DNA of 64,000 bases from Coenobita brevimanus (lineage: Eukaryota > Arthropoda > Malacostraca > Decapoda > Coenobitidae), in contig JAVRFU010003718.1 of assembly GCA_032717465.1 (NCBI GenBank), forward strand, positions 1,122,949-1,186,948. The letters run 5' to 3'. The translations under genes and the position numbers were made by a program. The notes below the pieces were generated by a model. That model had not been told where the DNA came from. It did not search any database and saw only the letters and a list, made by a program, of their open reading frames with translations. The stretch's first letter is position 1; every line of letters begins with the position of its first letter. Below, in pieces: positions 41,448 through 53,487 of this stretch.

Positions 41448-44195
41448 TTGCAACCATGCTGGTTAGAGACACTGGTCTATAATTCACATAAGGCTTTATG
41501 TGAGTGGGATCCTATAGATGGGCGATTGTTATACGCACGGTTTAAATCAAATCATGGCAACATCAGTCTGTTTGTGTGTTATGCACCTACTAATGATGCA
41601 CTCGATGAAAGGAAAGACACATTTTATGAAAAGTTGCAAGAAGGAGTAGGAAGGGTACCTAGACATGATGTTTTGATCTGCGTTGGAGACTTTAATGCAG
41701 TAATGGGCTGTTCAAATGAGGGATTTGAGGCATGTATGGGTAAGATGGGAGTTGGTAGTAGGATGAGTGAAAACGGAGTGAGGTTTGGAAGCTTCTGTCT
41801 AGCAAATGACTTAGTCATCGGGGGCACACTCTTTCAGCATTGCAATATACACAAGACAACTTGGGTGTCGCCGTGTGGAAAATATAAAAATCAGATTGAT
41901 CACATCGCTATCAGTAGGAGGCATAGAAGTTCTCTGCTAGATGTTCATGTTAAACGGGAGCGGATATTGGTAGTGACCATCAACTCAGCATTGCAAAAAT
42001 AAGGTTTAAACTTAAAAATCAGAAGAAGGAAAAATCTGGTGTTGGTAGATACGATATTGTTAAGCTTAGAAGGGAAGGAGAAGAAAAGGAGGAATTCAGA
42101 TTAGAATGCAGAAATAGGTTTTTGGTGTTGGAAACGTTGGAAGAGGGGGAGAGAAGTGTAGATGAGATGTGGGAGGATGTGAACAAAGTTTTGCATGAGA
42201 CTGCTGAATGTACGATTGGAAGGAGACATAGATTCAGGAGAAAGAAATGGATATCAGAGGAAACGTGGGATATGATAAAAAAGAGAGGTGAGGCTAAATT
42301 GAGGAGTGAGATGCAATGTGTTGATGAACGAGAGATTGAATTAGCAAGAGCTGCGTACTGGAGTTTGAATTCAGAAGTAAGAAGGTTAGCTAGGAGAGAT
42401 AAAAGAAGATGTGTGGATGAAAAGGTTGCAGAGACTGAAATCTTAATAAACAAAAATGATGGACAGAGTCAAAGAATAGCATATGAATCGATTAGAGAAC
42501 TGAGTGGTAATGCAGGTAAACGCAAGGAAATACCAGTTAGAGACAGGGAAGGAAATTTATTGACCAAAGATGGAGATATTAAAAATAGATGGAAAGAGTA
42601 TTTTGAGACAGTTCTTAATAGACCAATACCACCAGAAGAGGATATACCGTCTGCTCAGGAAGATTTAAATATAGAAACAGGCGAGTTGAGGCTTGCAGAA
42701 GTGGAGAAAGCAGTAAAACAGTTAAAGAATAATAAGGCACCAGGGGAGGATGGTTTATTTCCGGAAATGTTTAAAGTGGATGGGATAGATTAATAATGAT
42801 GTTGACCAAGCTATTCAATAAGATATGGGTGACGGGGTTACTACCATCAGTTTGGAAGAATGGTGTAATTGTTAAAGTTCGAAGAAGGGAGACCTGAGTG
42901 AATGTGGTAATTGGAGGGGAATCTCTTTGTCACCGATAGCTTTGAAAGTTTTCAGTAGAGTGTTGTTAAATAGGTTGGAGCCGGTGGTTGAGGGTATTCT
43001 GAGGGATGAACAGGCTGGTTTTAGAAAGGGACGTGGTTGCAATGATCAGATCTTTATAGTTAGGCATTTGATGCAGCAAGTTAATGAAATGAGAGTACCG
43101 TTAAGTCTTTGTTTTGTTGATTTTGAAAAGGCTTTTGATAGTGTTTCGAGAGAGACTATGGGGAAGATCATGAGACATTATGGAATACCAGAGGAGTTTG
43201 TGAGGGTCATTATGAACATGCATGAGGACACATTTTGTAAAGTGATGGTTGATGGTTGTCTGAGTGATTCGTTTGAAGTCAAGTCCGGAGTAATTCAAGG
43301 TGGTGTTCTATCGCCTTTACTATTTATATTGGTCATTGATTACATTATGAAACGCGTTGGAACAGAAACCGGTGCAGGTATACTTTGGGGAGAGAACAGG
43401 AAACTTTTGGATTTAGATTATGCAGATGATATAGTTTTGATTTGTGATGGGCCAGAAGAGATGCAGAGAGTGTTGGACTGTTTGGTGAGTGAAGGTCGCA
43501 AGGTGGGTTTGGTTATTAATTGTGGAAAAACTGAAATAATCAATATGAATATGGAAAATGCGCAGGAATGTGTAATTGGAGGTATGGTTGTAAAGCAAGT
43601 TGATAGGTTTAAATATTTAGGTACTTATTTAGCCAAGGATGGTTCTTTGAACTTTGAATTCGAGGAAAGGTTAAAGAAGGCTAATCAGGCAATGGGAATG
43701 CTTAAAAATATTTGGAATAATAACAATTTTTCTGTGCATACAAAAATCAAACTTTATAAGGTAATGGTTAGGAGTATCTTAATTTATGGACACGAGTCTT
43801 GGTACAGCACAGTGACTATGGAAAATAAATTCTTGGTGTTTGAAAACAAAGCACTTAGAAGAATATTAGGAGTTAAGTGGTGGGAAAGGATACCAAATAG
43901 TAGAATTAGAGAAATAACGGGAGTGCAGCCGGTCGATGAATATGTTAGGTTCTCACGATGGAAGTGGCTAGGACATGTGTATAGGAGACAGGGAATAGTA
44001 CGAGGTACACCAGGGTGGGTGGCACTTGGTAGGAGAGGTAGAGGAAGGCCAAAAGAGACGTGGGTGAGGACAATGAGACGGGAAGCTGGAGATGAGTGTT
44101 GGGGAGATCTTGAGGAGTTAGCACAAGATAGGATGTGGTGGTGTGAGTTCATCGAGGCCCTATGCATCTCCGAGGGTGCCACAGGAAATGACTGA
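41448..44195 (+). pseudogene. RTE copy 9, three 1-bp losses
   Basis: Frame pieces 41448-42002, 42122-42793 and 42927-44195. Losses lie at the variable site near 41957 (cgggagcgg, the same form as copy 1), near 42780 (gtggatggg for gtggaggggg) and near 42879 (gttcgaag for gttccgaag). The three losses sum to one codon, so the palm and C-terminal block return to the original frame. It shares atgatgttg and aataataac with copy 10 only. The RT is broken in the fingers. Confidence 0.88.
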
Positions 44196-44231
44196 CTGAC
44201 TGACTGTCTTTCAGAATTCTTTCACACAATT

Positions 44232-46981
44232 TTGCAACCATGCTGGTTAGAGACACTGGTTTATAATTCACATAAGGCTTTATGTGAGTGGGATCCTATA
44301 GATGGGCGATTGTTATACGCACGGTTTAAATCAAATCATGGCAACATCAGTCTGTTTGTGTGTTATGCACCTACTAATGATGCACTCGATGAAAGGAAAG
44401 ACACATTTTATGAAAAGTTGCAAGAAGGAGTAGGAAGGGTACCTAGACATGATGTTTTGATCTGCGTTGGAGACTTTAATGCAGTAATGGGCTGTTCAAA
44501 TGAGGGATTTGAGGCATGTATGGGTAAGATGGGAGTTGGTAGTAGGATGAGTGAAAACGGAGTGAGGTTTGGAAGCTTCTGTCTAGCAAATGACTTAGTG
44601 ATCGGGGGCACACTCTTTCAGCATTGCAATATACACAAGACAACTTGGGTGTCGCCGTGTGGAAAATATAAAAATCAGATTGATCACATCGCTATCAGTA
44701 GGAGGCATAGAAGTTCTCTGCTAGATGTTCATGTTAAACGGGGAGCGGATATTGGTAGTGACCATCAACTCAGCATTGCAAAAATAAGGTTTAAACTTAA
44801 AAATCAGAAGAGGAAAAATCTGGTGTTGATAGATACGATATTGTTAAGCTTAGAAGGGAAGGAGAAGAAAAGGAGGAATTCAGATTAGAATGCAGAAATA
44901 GGTTTTTGGTTTTGGAAACGTTGGAAGAGGGGGAGAGAAGTGTAGATGAGATGTGGGAGGATGTGAACAAAGTTTTGCATGAGACTGCTGAATGTACGAT
45001 TGGAAGGAGACATAGATTCAGGAGAAAGAAATGGATATCAGAGGAAACGTGGGATATGATAAAAAAGAGAGGTGAGGCTAAATTGAGGAGTGAGATGCAA
45101 TGCGTTGATGAACGAGAGATTGAATTAGCAAGAGCTGCGTACTGGAGTTTGAATTCAGAAGTAAGAAGGTTAGCTAGGAGAGATAAAAGAAGATGTGTGG
45201 ATGAAAAGGTTGCAGAGACTGAAATCTTAATAAACAAAAATGATGGACAGAGTCAAAGAATAGCATATGAATCGATTAGAGAACTGAGTGGTAATGCAGG
45301 TAAACGCAAGGAAATACCAGTTAGAGACAGGGAAGGAAATTTATTGACCAAAGATGGAGATATTAAAAATAGATGGAAAGAGTATTTTGAGACAGTTCTT
45401 AATAGACCAATACCACCAGAAGAGGATATACCGTCTGCTCAGGAAGATTTAAATATAGAAACAGGCGAGTTGAGGCTTGCAGAAGTGGAGAAAGCAGTAA
45501 AACAGTTAAAGAATAATAAGGCACCAGGGGAGGATGGTTTATTTCCGGAAATGTTTAAAGTGGAGGGGGATAGATTAATAATGATGTTGACCAAGCTATT
45601 CAATAAGATATGGGTGACGGGGTTACTACCATCAGTTTGGAAGAATGGTGTAATTGTTAAAGTTCCGAAGAAGGGAGACCTGAGTGAATGTGGTAATTGG
45701 AGGGGAATCTCTTTGTCACCGATAGCTTTGAAAGTTTTCAGTAGAGTGTTGTTAAATAGGTTGGAGCCGGTGGTTGAGGGTATTCTGAGGGATGAACAGG
45801 CTGGTTTTAGAAAGGGACGTGGTTGCATTGATCAGATCTTTATAGTTAGGCATTTGATGCAGCAAGTTAATGAAATGAGAGTACCGGTAAGTCTTTGTTT
45901 TGTTGATTTTGAAAAGGCTTTTGATAGTGTTTCGAGAGAGACTATGGGGAAGATCATGAGACATTATGGAATACCAGAGGAGTTTGTGAGGGTCATTATG
46001 AACATGCATGAGGACACATTTTGTAAAGTGATGGTTGATGGTTGTCTGAGTGATTTGTTTGAAGTCAAGTCCGGAGTAATTCAAGGTGGTGTTCTATCGC
46101 CTTTACTATTTATATTGGTCATTGATTACATTATGAAACGCGTTGGAACAGAAACCGGTGCAGGTATACTTTGGGGAGAGAACAGGAAACTTTTGGATTT
46201 AGATTATGCAGATGATATAGTTTTGATTTGTAATGGGCCAGAAGAGATGCAGAGAGTGTTGGACTGTTTGGTGAGTGAAGGTCGCAAGGTGGGTTTGGTT
46301 ATTAATTGTGGAAAAACTGAAATAATCAATATGAATATGGAAAATGCACAGGAATGTGTAATTGGAGGTATGGTTGTAAAGCAAGTTGATAGGTTTAAAT
46401 ATTTAGGTACTTATTTAGCCAAGGATGGTTCTTTGAACTTTGAATTCGAGGAAAGGTTAAAGAAGGCTAATCAGGCAATGGGAATGCTTAAAAATATTTG
46501 GAATAATAACAATTTTTCTGTGCATACAAAAATCAAACTTTATAAGGTAATGGTTAGGAGTATCTTAATTTATGGACACGAGTCTTGGTACAGCACAGTG
46601 ACTATGGAAAATAAATTCTTGGTGTTTGAAAACAAAGCACTTAGAAGAATATTAGGAGTTAAGTGGTGGGAAAGGATACCAAATAGTAGAATTAGAGAAA
46701 TAACGGGAGTGCAGCCGGTCGATGAATATGTTAGGTTCTCACGATGGAAGTGGCTAGGACATGTGTATAGGAGACAGGGAATAGTACGAGGTACACCAGG
46801 GTGGGTGGCACTTGGTAGGAGAGGAAGAGGAAGGCCAAAATATACGTGGGTGAGGACAATGAGACGGGAAGCTGGAGATGAGTGTTGGGGAGATCTTGAG
46901 GAGTTAGCACAAGATAGGATGTGGTGGTGTGAGTTCATCGAGGCCCTATGCAACCCTGAGGGTGCCACAGGAAATGACTGA
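44232..46981 (+). pseudogene. RTE copy 10, most diverged, array right edge
   Basis: Frames 44232-44888 and 44906-46981, separated by a 1-bp loss near 44811 (agaggaaaa for agaaggaaaa). It carries about 15 private changes, more than any other copy (for example GCIDQ for GCNDQ, LFEVKSG for SFEVKSG, ICNGP for ICDGP, and NPEGATGND at the end). RT catalytic residues remain. Its tail is cut short: 'gaaatgactga' joins directly to 'cttccctgtttcc', so the 67-bp target piece and the start of the right flank are deleted. It is the oldest or least homogenised monomer. Confidence 0.88.
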
Positions 46982-47153
46982 CTTCCCTGTTTCCTCCCTT
47001 ATAAATTGGTACCACATTTGCCCTCTTCCATTCTTGAGGCACTTTCCCCACATCCAGAGAGTTAACAGTTACTCCCAGTCCTTTATTTATGGAACAGGTC
47101 AGCTGAGGAACTGTCTCCCTCTGTCTGTATTTCCTACTTCCCATGATCTCCAC
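46982..47153 (-). pseudogene. CR1-like RT pseudogene, unit 2 (N-terminal remainder)
   Basis: Minus strand MEIMGSRKYRQ, then VPQEWKRANVVPIYKGG, identical in plan to unit 1 at about 15816-15640. It is the other side of the target interrupted at 18567. About 75 bp of target between the two sides is missing here because of the deletion at the array's right edge. Confidence 0.85.
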
Positions 47154-47282
47154 ACTTTAAAATGCAGTGTGTCCATTCATCTCGAAATGATCAGATCTTG
47201 AATTTTGCTCTCTCGTATTTTGTTTTTCTCTTGTAAGGAGCAACGATTGCGAGCTTGTTGCCTTTGGTTCCTTCTTCCTCGC

Positions 47283-47286
<4 letters not shown>

Positions 47287-47318
<32 letters not shown>
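47287..47318. repeat. A32 homopolymer
   Basis: 32 uninterrupted A. The equivalent tract is A14 in unit 1 (15946-15959), a T-interrupted run in unit 3 (51585-51630) and A12 in unit 4 (55102-55113). It sits between the minus-strand CR1-like piece and the plus-strand LINE piece, so it may be an old retroposition tail. Confidence 0.9.
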
Positions 47319-47321
<3 letters not shown>

Positions 47322-47329
47322 TTGTCATC

Positions 47330-49735
47330 TTTATAAAGTGTAACCTCGGGATTAAAGGACTGAATAGGGAGACCGCCTTTAATGAAGTAGCATGGAGAAT
47401 TGGAGGCTTCATAAACCATACAATTGCATATGACAACATTCAATAAAAATATATAGGAGGGAGTACAGAGTTCTACTTTTTTTGTTGATTTCATGAAGGT
47501 CTTTAACAGAGTGCCAGTGGGAATTGGAAAGCTGGGGATGGAGAACTGACTAGTTAGGGTGGTTACGGCAATGTATGAAGGTGCTCGCACTCAGGTGAAA
47601 GTGAACGGAGATTTGGGTGATAAATGTTCTGTGAATGGTGGTGGGCATCAAGGGTCAGTTTCAACCCCATTATTGTTCCACATGGTTCTTGAAGCTCTTA
47701 TGAGACTTTAGAACTACACTCCCATGGGAGTTGTTTTATGCTAATGACAGTGTTGATTGCAGAGAGAGATAGGGTTGAAAGATGTAGGAAATACTGGGAT
47801 AGAATGGGACTTGTGTGTTAGAGAGTAAGAGCGGATAAAGCTGAGGTGATGATATTTAGGGCAGGTGGTGGTGCTGTCCAAGGAGGGTGAGTTTGTCCAT
47901 ATGCAATTTGCCACAAGATTGTGGGGAATAATTCCACCTTGGGCGTCTTTGTGATAAGTGGGTGCATAAGAGATACAGTATTATTAGAAGGTAGGATTCC
48001 AAACCAAAATACTGTAATGGTGATTTTGTGTGTTTGGTGTGGAGGGGAGAGTGTGGCAAGACAGAGATGTAGGAAAGGATTAAGTTTAGTGGAGTGTGTC
48101 TTCAGTGTGTGGAGGAGTTTTGTTATTTGTGGGACATGATATGCGCTGGAAGTGGGGCTACCTCGGTAGGAGGGTAATAAGTGCTTTTATGCAGCATGAG
48201 TGAAGATGAATGGGATTTGCAAGGTTTGGTGAATGAATTTGGGACAGTGTGTAGGAGGAGGAAGCTGAAAGTTAATGTAAACAAAAGTAAAGTTATGGTG
48301 TTTGAGAGGAATGAAGTCACAGAGTGTGCAGTGAGGTTGGATGGTGAGGATATGGAGAATGTGAGTGCATTCAAGTACTTGGGTAGTGTGATGAGGAAGG
48401 ATGGAACTTTGGGGGATGAACTACGTGAAAGGGTACAGCAGGGAAGGAAGGTTGTTGGCACACTGAAAGCAGTGATGAGAAATAGGGAGGTGAGTATGGA
48501 AGTTAAGAAGTCACTGCATGATGGTATTGTGATCCCTACCCTGACGTATGGAAGCAAGGCGTGGACCTTGCAAGAGGGGAACAAGTCAAGAGTGAGAGCA
48601 GTGGAAATGAGTTACTTGAGAGGAGCATGTGGAGTGACATGGAGGGACAGGTTGACGAATGAAGAAGTGAAGGAACGTTGTGGGGTAGATGTGGATGTGG
48701 TTGAAAAGATTAGGAGAAATAAACTGAGGTGGTTTGGACATGTGGAGAGGATGGAGAATGAAAGACTGGCTAAGAGAGTGTATGTAGGTGAGGTGGAGGG
48801 AGGGAGAGGGAGGGGTAGACCGAGGATGAGGTGGAGGGATGGAGTTGAGAGGTATATGAGGGAGGGGGGGGTGAGTTGGGGGGAGGGGAGTCAAATGGTG
48901 GGTGACAGAGTGACTTGGAGGCGTTTTGTCTGCGGCCACCCTTTGCGGGATTAGGGCGTCGGGCTATAGATAGATAGATAGATAGATGCAGCATGTGTTA
49001 GGATTTTAATGCTGTACGGTAGTGTGAATTGGTCAGTAATGGAGGTGGATATTCATAGCTCAGCGTACAGAGTTTGACATTAGAATATGTTGATAATGAA
49101 GGATAGATAATAGAGCCATAGTATTGTGTTGGAGCGACTTTAAGGAGAGAGAGCAACATTTGGAAACTCCCTGTACTGTTGATTGCAGATGACACTGTAT
49201 TGTTAAGTGAGGACAAAGGGGAACTTCAAGGCTTGGTGAATGAGGTTCTAAGAGTGTGTAAGATATGGAATTTAATGGTGAATGTAGGGAAGAGTAAAGT
49301 TATGGTCCTCGAGAGAAATAAGGGATGCACAGTGATGTTGGATGATGAGGAAATGGAAAGTGTGAGTGCGTTTAAGTACTTGGATAGTGTGATGAGTAAG
49401 GATTGAAGTTTGGAGGGTGAAGTGCTTGAAAATGTACAACAAGGAAGGAAGGAAGGTTGCTGATTTTGTGTAAGCAGTGATAAGAAACAGTGAAGTGGGC
49501 ATGGAATGACTGGCCTGGTGGGATCAGGCTTGTATATATATATATAGTTTAGAGGAAGGATGGGACCTGAATGTGTTAGTGATATGAGAAGAAGGGGTAC
49601 ATTGATGCTGGAGAGGATGGAGGGTGACAACTGAGTGGAGAGGGTGAGAGGTGTGAATGCTGAGGGTGAAGTTGTGAGAAACATACCATAAAAGAAATAG
49701 GTTGAGGTCATAGAGTTTGACCTAAGGAATTAGTG
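47330..49735 (+). pseudogene. Decayed zinc-finger LINE, unit 2 (split by a LINE fragment)
   Basis: Same family as 3411-5067, in broken plus-strand frames: KCNLGIKGLNRETAF scrap, RT motif A (FVDFMKVFNRVP), GGHQGSVSTP, a degenerate finger (NNSTLGVFVISGCIRD, the counterpart of NSTLCGVCDKWAHKRC with Cys lost), SVWRSFVICGT, YGSVNWSVME. It is interrupted at 48199-48985. After that come the embedded FADDTVLL-type LINE piece (49179-49406; here LLIADDTVLL) and the terminal block to about 49735. Non-functional. Confidence 0.72.
48199..48985 (+). mobile_element. 5'-truncated GATA-tail LINE fragment with 10-bp target-site duplication
   Basis: 787 bp flanked by atgcagcatg (48189-48198 and 48986-48995). 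It begins inside the RT just after the FADD position (SEDEWDLQGLVNE) and is open to the natural C-terminus RRFVCGHPLRD at 48954, followed by (GATA)n. Units 3 and 4 show the uninterrupted site (ttatgcagcatgtgttagg at 52501 and 55980), which proves a discrete insertion after unit duplication. The sequence is close to 12087-12957. Confidence 0.92.
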
Positions 49736-49973
49736 ACTGAATAGAGAAGCAGCAGGTGGGAAGGGATTAAACTTGTAATTTCTCTTGAGTGTGTGGACCC
49801 CCTGGGGAAGGGGGGAAAGAATACTTCCCCAGTATCCCTGCTTGTCGTAAGAGGCGACTAAAAGGGGCCTTTTTGTCTCCAGTCTTTCTTTCTGTCCTGT
49901 CCTCTTTTTTTTTTCTATCACTATGCTCTTCTTGATACTTGTATTTACCTAATTGTGATATACAGGAAATGAG

Positions 49974-51452
49974 CTACGCTCGTGGGGTCCCGTCTCTGTT
50001 TCTCAATAAGTCAAATTTAGCTTTAAACGCGTTTAAGTTTTTAGACTGAACAATCTCTTTGTCCAGGTTATTCCATAGGTCTATACATCTATAAGGAAAA
50101 CTATATTTCTTGATATTCTTGAAGCAGCTTGGCTTCCTGAGTTTCATGCCGTGTCCTCTTGTTACTCTCTTATCCCATAAAATCAGATCTTTGTCAATTT
50201 TATCTACTCCCATCTTGGTCCTGAACACTGCAATCATGTCGCCTCTCTTTCTCCTTTCTTCTGAGGAAGGCAAATCCAGCTTTTCCAGCCTCTCTCTGCA
50301 CGACAGATCTGCCAGACTGGGGACCACCTTGGTTGCTGTTCTTTGTATTCTCTCAATCTTGTTTATGTTTTTCTTTTTGTGTTGGGACCACACTACTGCT
50401 GCATATTCCTGCCTGGGGTGAATCATGGCCACTATCAATTTTTTCATCATCTCCTCATCCATATAATGAAAAGCTACTCTTATATTAGTCAAGAGTTTAT
50501 ACGTCTCTCTAACTGTCTTGTTAATGTGTTTTTCAGGTGACAAACTGTCCTGGACCAGCACACCCAAATCTTTCTCTTCTCTAGCTTTTGTGATTGGTTC
50601 ATTACCCATCAAATAATTCAATGATGGCCTCTCGGTACTTTTACCCATTTCCAATATTTTACATTTCCTTGCATTAAATTTCATTTCCCACATCCGGCTC
50701 CAGTCGTGTATCCTATCCATATCGTCCTGCAGCATTTTACAATCCTCCTCAACCTCTACCTTCCTCGAGATCTTTGCGTCATCATCAAACAGACTTGCAT
50801 AACTGTTCACTCCATCTACCATATCATTTACATAAATCAGGAACATTACTGGCGTCAACATCGAACCCTGGGACTCCACTTGTTACTTCCCTCCATCCAG
50901 ACATCGTATCCTTTATTACTGTCCTCATTTGTCTGTCTCTCACAGAGTCTTTCATCCATTCCAGGAGGTTCTCCTTCAACCCTCCCATATGCTTTAGTTT
51001 CCACATTAGTCTCTTATGGGGTACCTTGTCGAAGGCCTTCTGCAAATCTAAATACTGTACACACAATCCACCCAACCATTTCTTTCCTGAAGCACGTCAA
51101 TCACTCTTGAGTAAAAGCTCAACAAGTTGGAAATACATGACCTTCCACTTCTGAATCCAAACTGACTGTCAGCCAAAATATTCATCTGTTCCAGATATTT
51201 TATCCATCTGTCTTTCAGAATTCTTTCACACAATTTTGCAACCATGCTGGTTCGAGACACTGGTCTATAATTCAGGGGTTCTTCCCTGTTTCCTCCCTTA
51301 TAAATTGGTACCACATTTGCCCTCTTCCATTCTTGAGGCACTTTGCCCACTTCCAGAGAGTTAACAGTTACTCCCAGTCCTTCATTTATGGAACAGGTCA
51401 GCTGAGGAACTGTCTCCCTCTGTCTGTATTTCCTACTTCCCATGATCTCCAC
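49974..51452 (-). pseudogene. CR1-like RT pseudogene, unit 3
   Basis: Coding-order frames 51452-51048, 51075-50824 and 50879-49974, with the two frameshifts shared by all units. The catalytic motif reads SLFDDDAK (Ala to Asp beside the Asp pair), also seen in unit 4. Private changes include loss of a codon (KIDKDLILWDK) near 50185. The C-terminus NRDGTPRA is retained. Confidence 0.85.
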
Positions 51453-51631
51453 ACTTTAAAATGCAGTGTGTCCATTTATCTCGAAATGATCAGATCTTGA
51501 ATTTTGCTCTTTCGTATTTTGTTTTTCTCTTGTAAGGAACAACAATTGCGAGTTTGTTGCCTTTGGTTCCTTCTTCCTCGCATTAAAAAAAATAAAAAAA
51601 AATAAAAAAAAAATAAAAAAAAATAAAAAAC

Positions 51632-53240
51632 CGTTGTCATCTTTATAAAGTGTAACCTCGGGATTAAAGGACTGAATAGGGAGACCGCCTTTAATCAAGT
51701 AGCATGGAGAATTGGAGGCTTCATAAACCGTACAATAGCATATGACAACATTCAAGAAAAATATATAGGAAGGAGGACAGAGTTCTACTTTGTTTTTGTT
51801 GATTTCATGAAGGTCTTTAACAGAGTGCCAGTGGGAATTGGAAAGCTCGGGATGGAGAACTGACTAGTTAGGGTGGTTATGGCAATGTATGAAGGTGCTC
51901 GCACTCAGGTGAAAGTGAACGGAGATTTGGGTGATAAATGTTCTGTGAATGGTGGTGGGCATCAAGGGTCAGTTTCAACCCCATTATTGTTCCACATGGT
52001 TCTTGAAGCTCTTATGAGACTTTAGAACTGCACTCCCATGGGAGTTGTTTTATGCTAATGACAGTGTTGATGGCAGAGAGAGATAGGGTTGAAAGATGTA
52101 GGAAATACTGGGATAGAATGGGACTTGTGTGTTAGAGAGTAAGAGCGGATAAAGCTGAGGTGATGATATTTAGGGCAGGTGGTGGTGCTGTCCAAGGAGG
52201 GTGAGTTTGTCCATATGCAATTTGCCACAAGATTGTGGGGAATAATTCCACCTTGGGCGTCTTTGTGATAAGTGGGTGCATAAGAGATACAGTATTATTA
52301 GAAGGTAGGATTCCAAACCAAAATACTGTAATGGTGATTTTGTGTGTTTGGTGTGGAGGGGAGAGTGTGGCAAGACAGAGATGTAGGAAAGGATTAAGTT
52401 TGGTGGAGTGTGTCTTCAGTGTGTGGAGGAGTTTTGTTATTTGTGGGACATGATATGCGCTGGAAGTGGGGCTACCTCGGTAGGAGGGTAATAAGTGCTT
52501 TTATGCAGCATGTGTTAGGATTTTAATGCTGTACGGTAGTGTGAATTGGTCAGTAATGGAGGTGGATATTCATAGCTCAGCGTACAGAGTTTGACATTAG
52601 AATATGTTGATAATGAAGGATAGATAATAGAGCCATAGTATTGTGTTGGAGCGACTTTAAGGAGAGAGAGCAACATTTGGAAACTGCCTGTACTGTTGTT
52701 TGCAGATGATACTGTATTGTTAAGTGAGGACAAAGGGGAACTTCAAGGCTTGGTGAATGAGGTTCTAAGAGTGTGTAAGATATGGAATTTAATGGTGAAT
52801 GTAGGGAAGAGTAAAGTTATGGTCCTCGAGAGAAATAAGGGATGCACAGTGATGTTGGATGATGAGGAAATGGAAAGTGTGAGTGCGTTTAAGTACTTGG
52901 ATAGTGTGATGAGTAAGGATTGAAGTTTGGAGGGTGAAGTGCTTGAAAATGTACAACAAGGAAGGAAGGTTGCTGATTTTTTGTAAGCAGTGATAAGAAA
53001 CAGTGAAGTGGGCATGCAATGACTGGCCTGGTGGGATCAGGCTTGTATATATATATAGTTTAGAGGAAGGATGGGACCTGAATGTGTTAGTGATATGAGA
53101 AGAAGGGGTACATTGATGCTGGAGAGGATGGAGGGTGACAACTGAGTGGAGAGGGTGAGAGGTGTGAATGCTGAGGGTGAAGTTGTGAGAAACATACCAT
53201 AAAAGAAATAGGTTGAGGTCATAGAGTTTGACCTAAGGAA
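51632..53240 (+). pseudogene. Decayed zinc-finger LINE, unit 3
   Basis: The uninterrupted version of the composite: RT scrap with FVDFMKVFNRVP (about 51795-51840), finger remnant (52235-52453), the empty LINE insertion site at about 52503-52512, a YGSVNWSVMEVDI stretch, embedded FADDTVLLSEDKGELQ (52696-52923), then the terminal ERMEGDN/FDLRN block. Numerous stops. It is useful as the reference for the insertion in unit 2 and the deletion in unit 1. Confidence 0.72.
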
Positions 53241-53487
53241 TTAGTGACTGAATAGAGAAGCAGCAGGTGGGAAGGGATTAAACTTGTAATTTCTCTTGAG
53301 TGTGTGGACCCCCTGGGGAAGGGGGGAAAGAATACTTCCCCAGTATCCCTGCTTGTCGTAAGAGGCGACTAAAAGGGGCCTTTTTGTCTCCAGTCTTTCT
53401 TTCTGTCCTGTCCTCTTTTTTTTTTTTTCTATCACTATGCTCTTCTTGATACTTGTATTTACCTAATTGTGATATACAGGAAATGAG

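Larger units (their letters stand above)
21912..46981 (+). repeat. Inner tandem array: nine head-to-tail RTE copies (copies 2-10)
   Basis: Monomer starts at 21912, 24699, 27486, 30273, 33060, 35845, 38632, 41420 and 44204: periods 2787, 2787, 2787, 2787, 2785, 2787, 2788 and 2784. Each monomer is 67 bp of the CR1-like target (ctgtctttcag...ataattca), one extra c, and the RTE body from 'ataaggcttta' (position 19194 in copy 1) to the (TGAC)n tail. The repeat therefore arose by tandem duplication spanning an RTE-internal point and a point 67 bp beyond the RTE 3' end, not by repeated retrotransposition. Copies differ at only a few sites. Confidence 0.95.
17293..49941. repeat. Macro tandem unit 2, expanded by the RTE array
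   Basis: Same composite as unit 1 but interrupted twice: by the RTE element and its tandem copies (18568-46981) and by a GATA-tailed LINE fragment (48199-48985). Without these inserts it is about 3.4 kb, like units 3 and 4. It shares the 'ggttagagac' variant with unit 1, while units 3-5 have 'ggttcgagac', so units 1 and 2 are sisters. The right edge lies where the next unit's tatttacctaattgtga begins. Confidence 0.85.
49942..53455. repeat. Macro tandem unit 3
   Basis: 3514 bp: CR1-like 3' half (minus), T-interrupted A-rich tract (51585-51630), full-length zinc-finger LINE remnant (plus), a TA run at about 53046, and the 5'-leader motif at 53351. It shares FDDD for FADD with unit 4, so these two are sisters. 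Confidence 0.88.
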
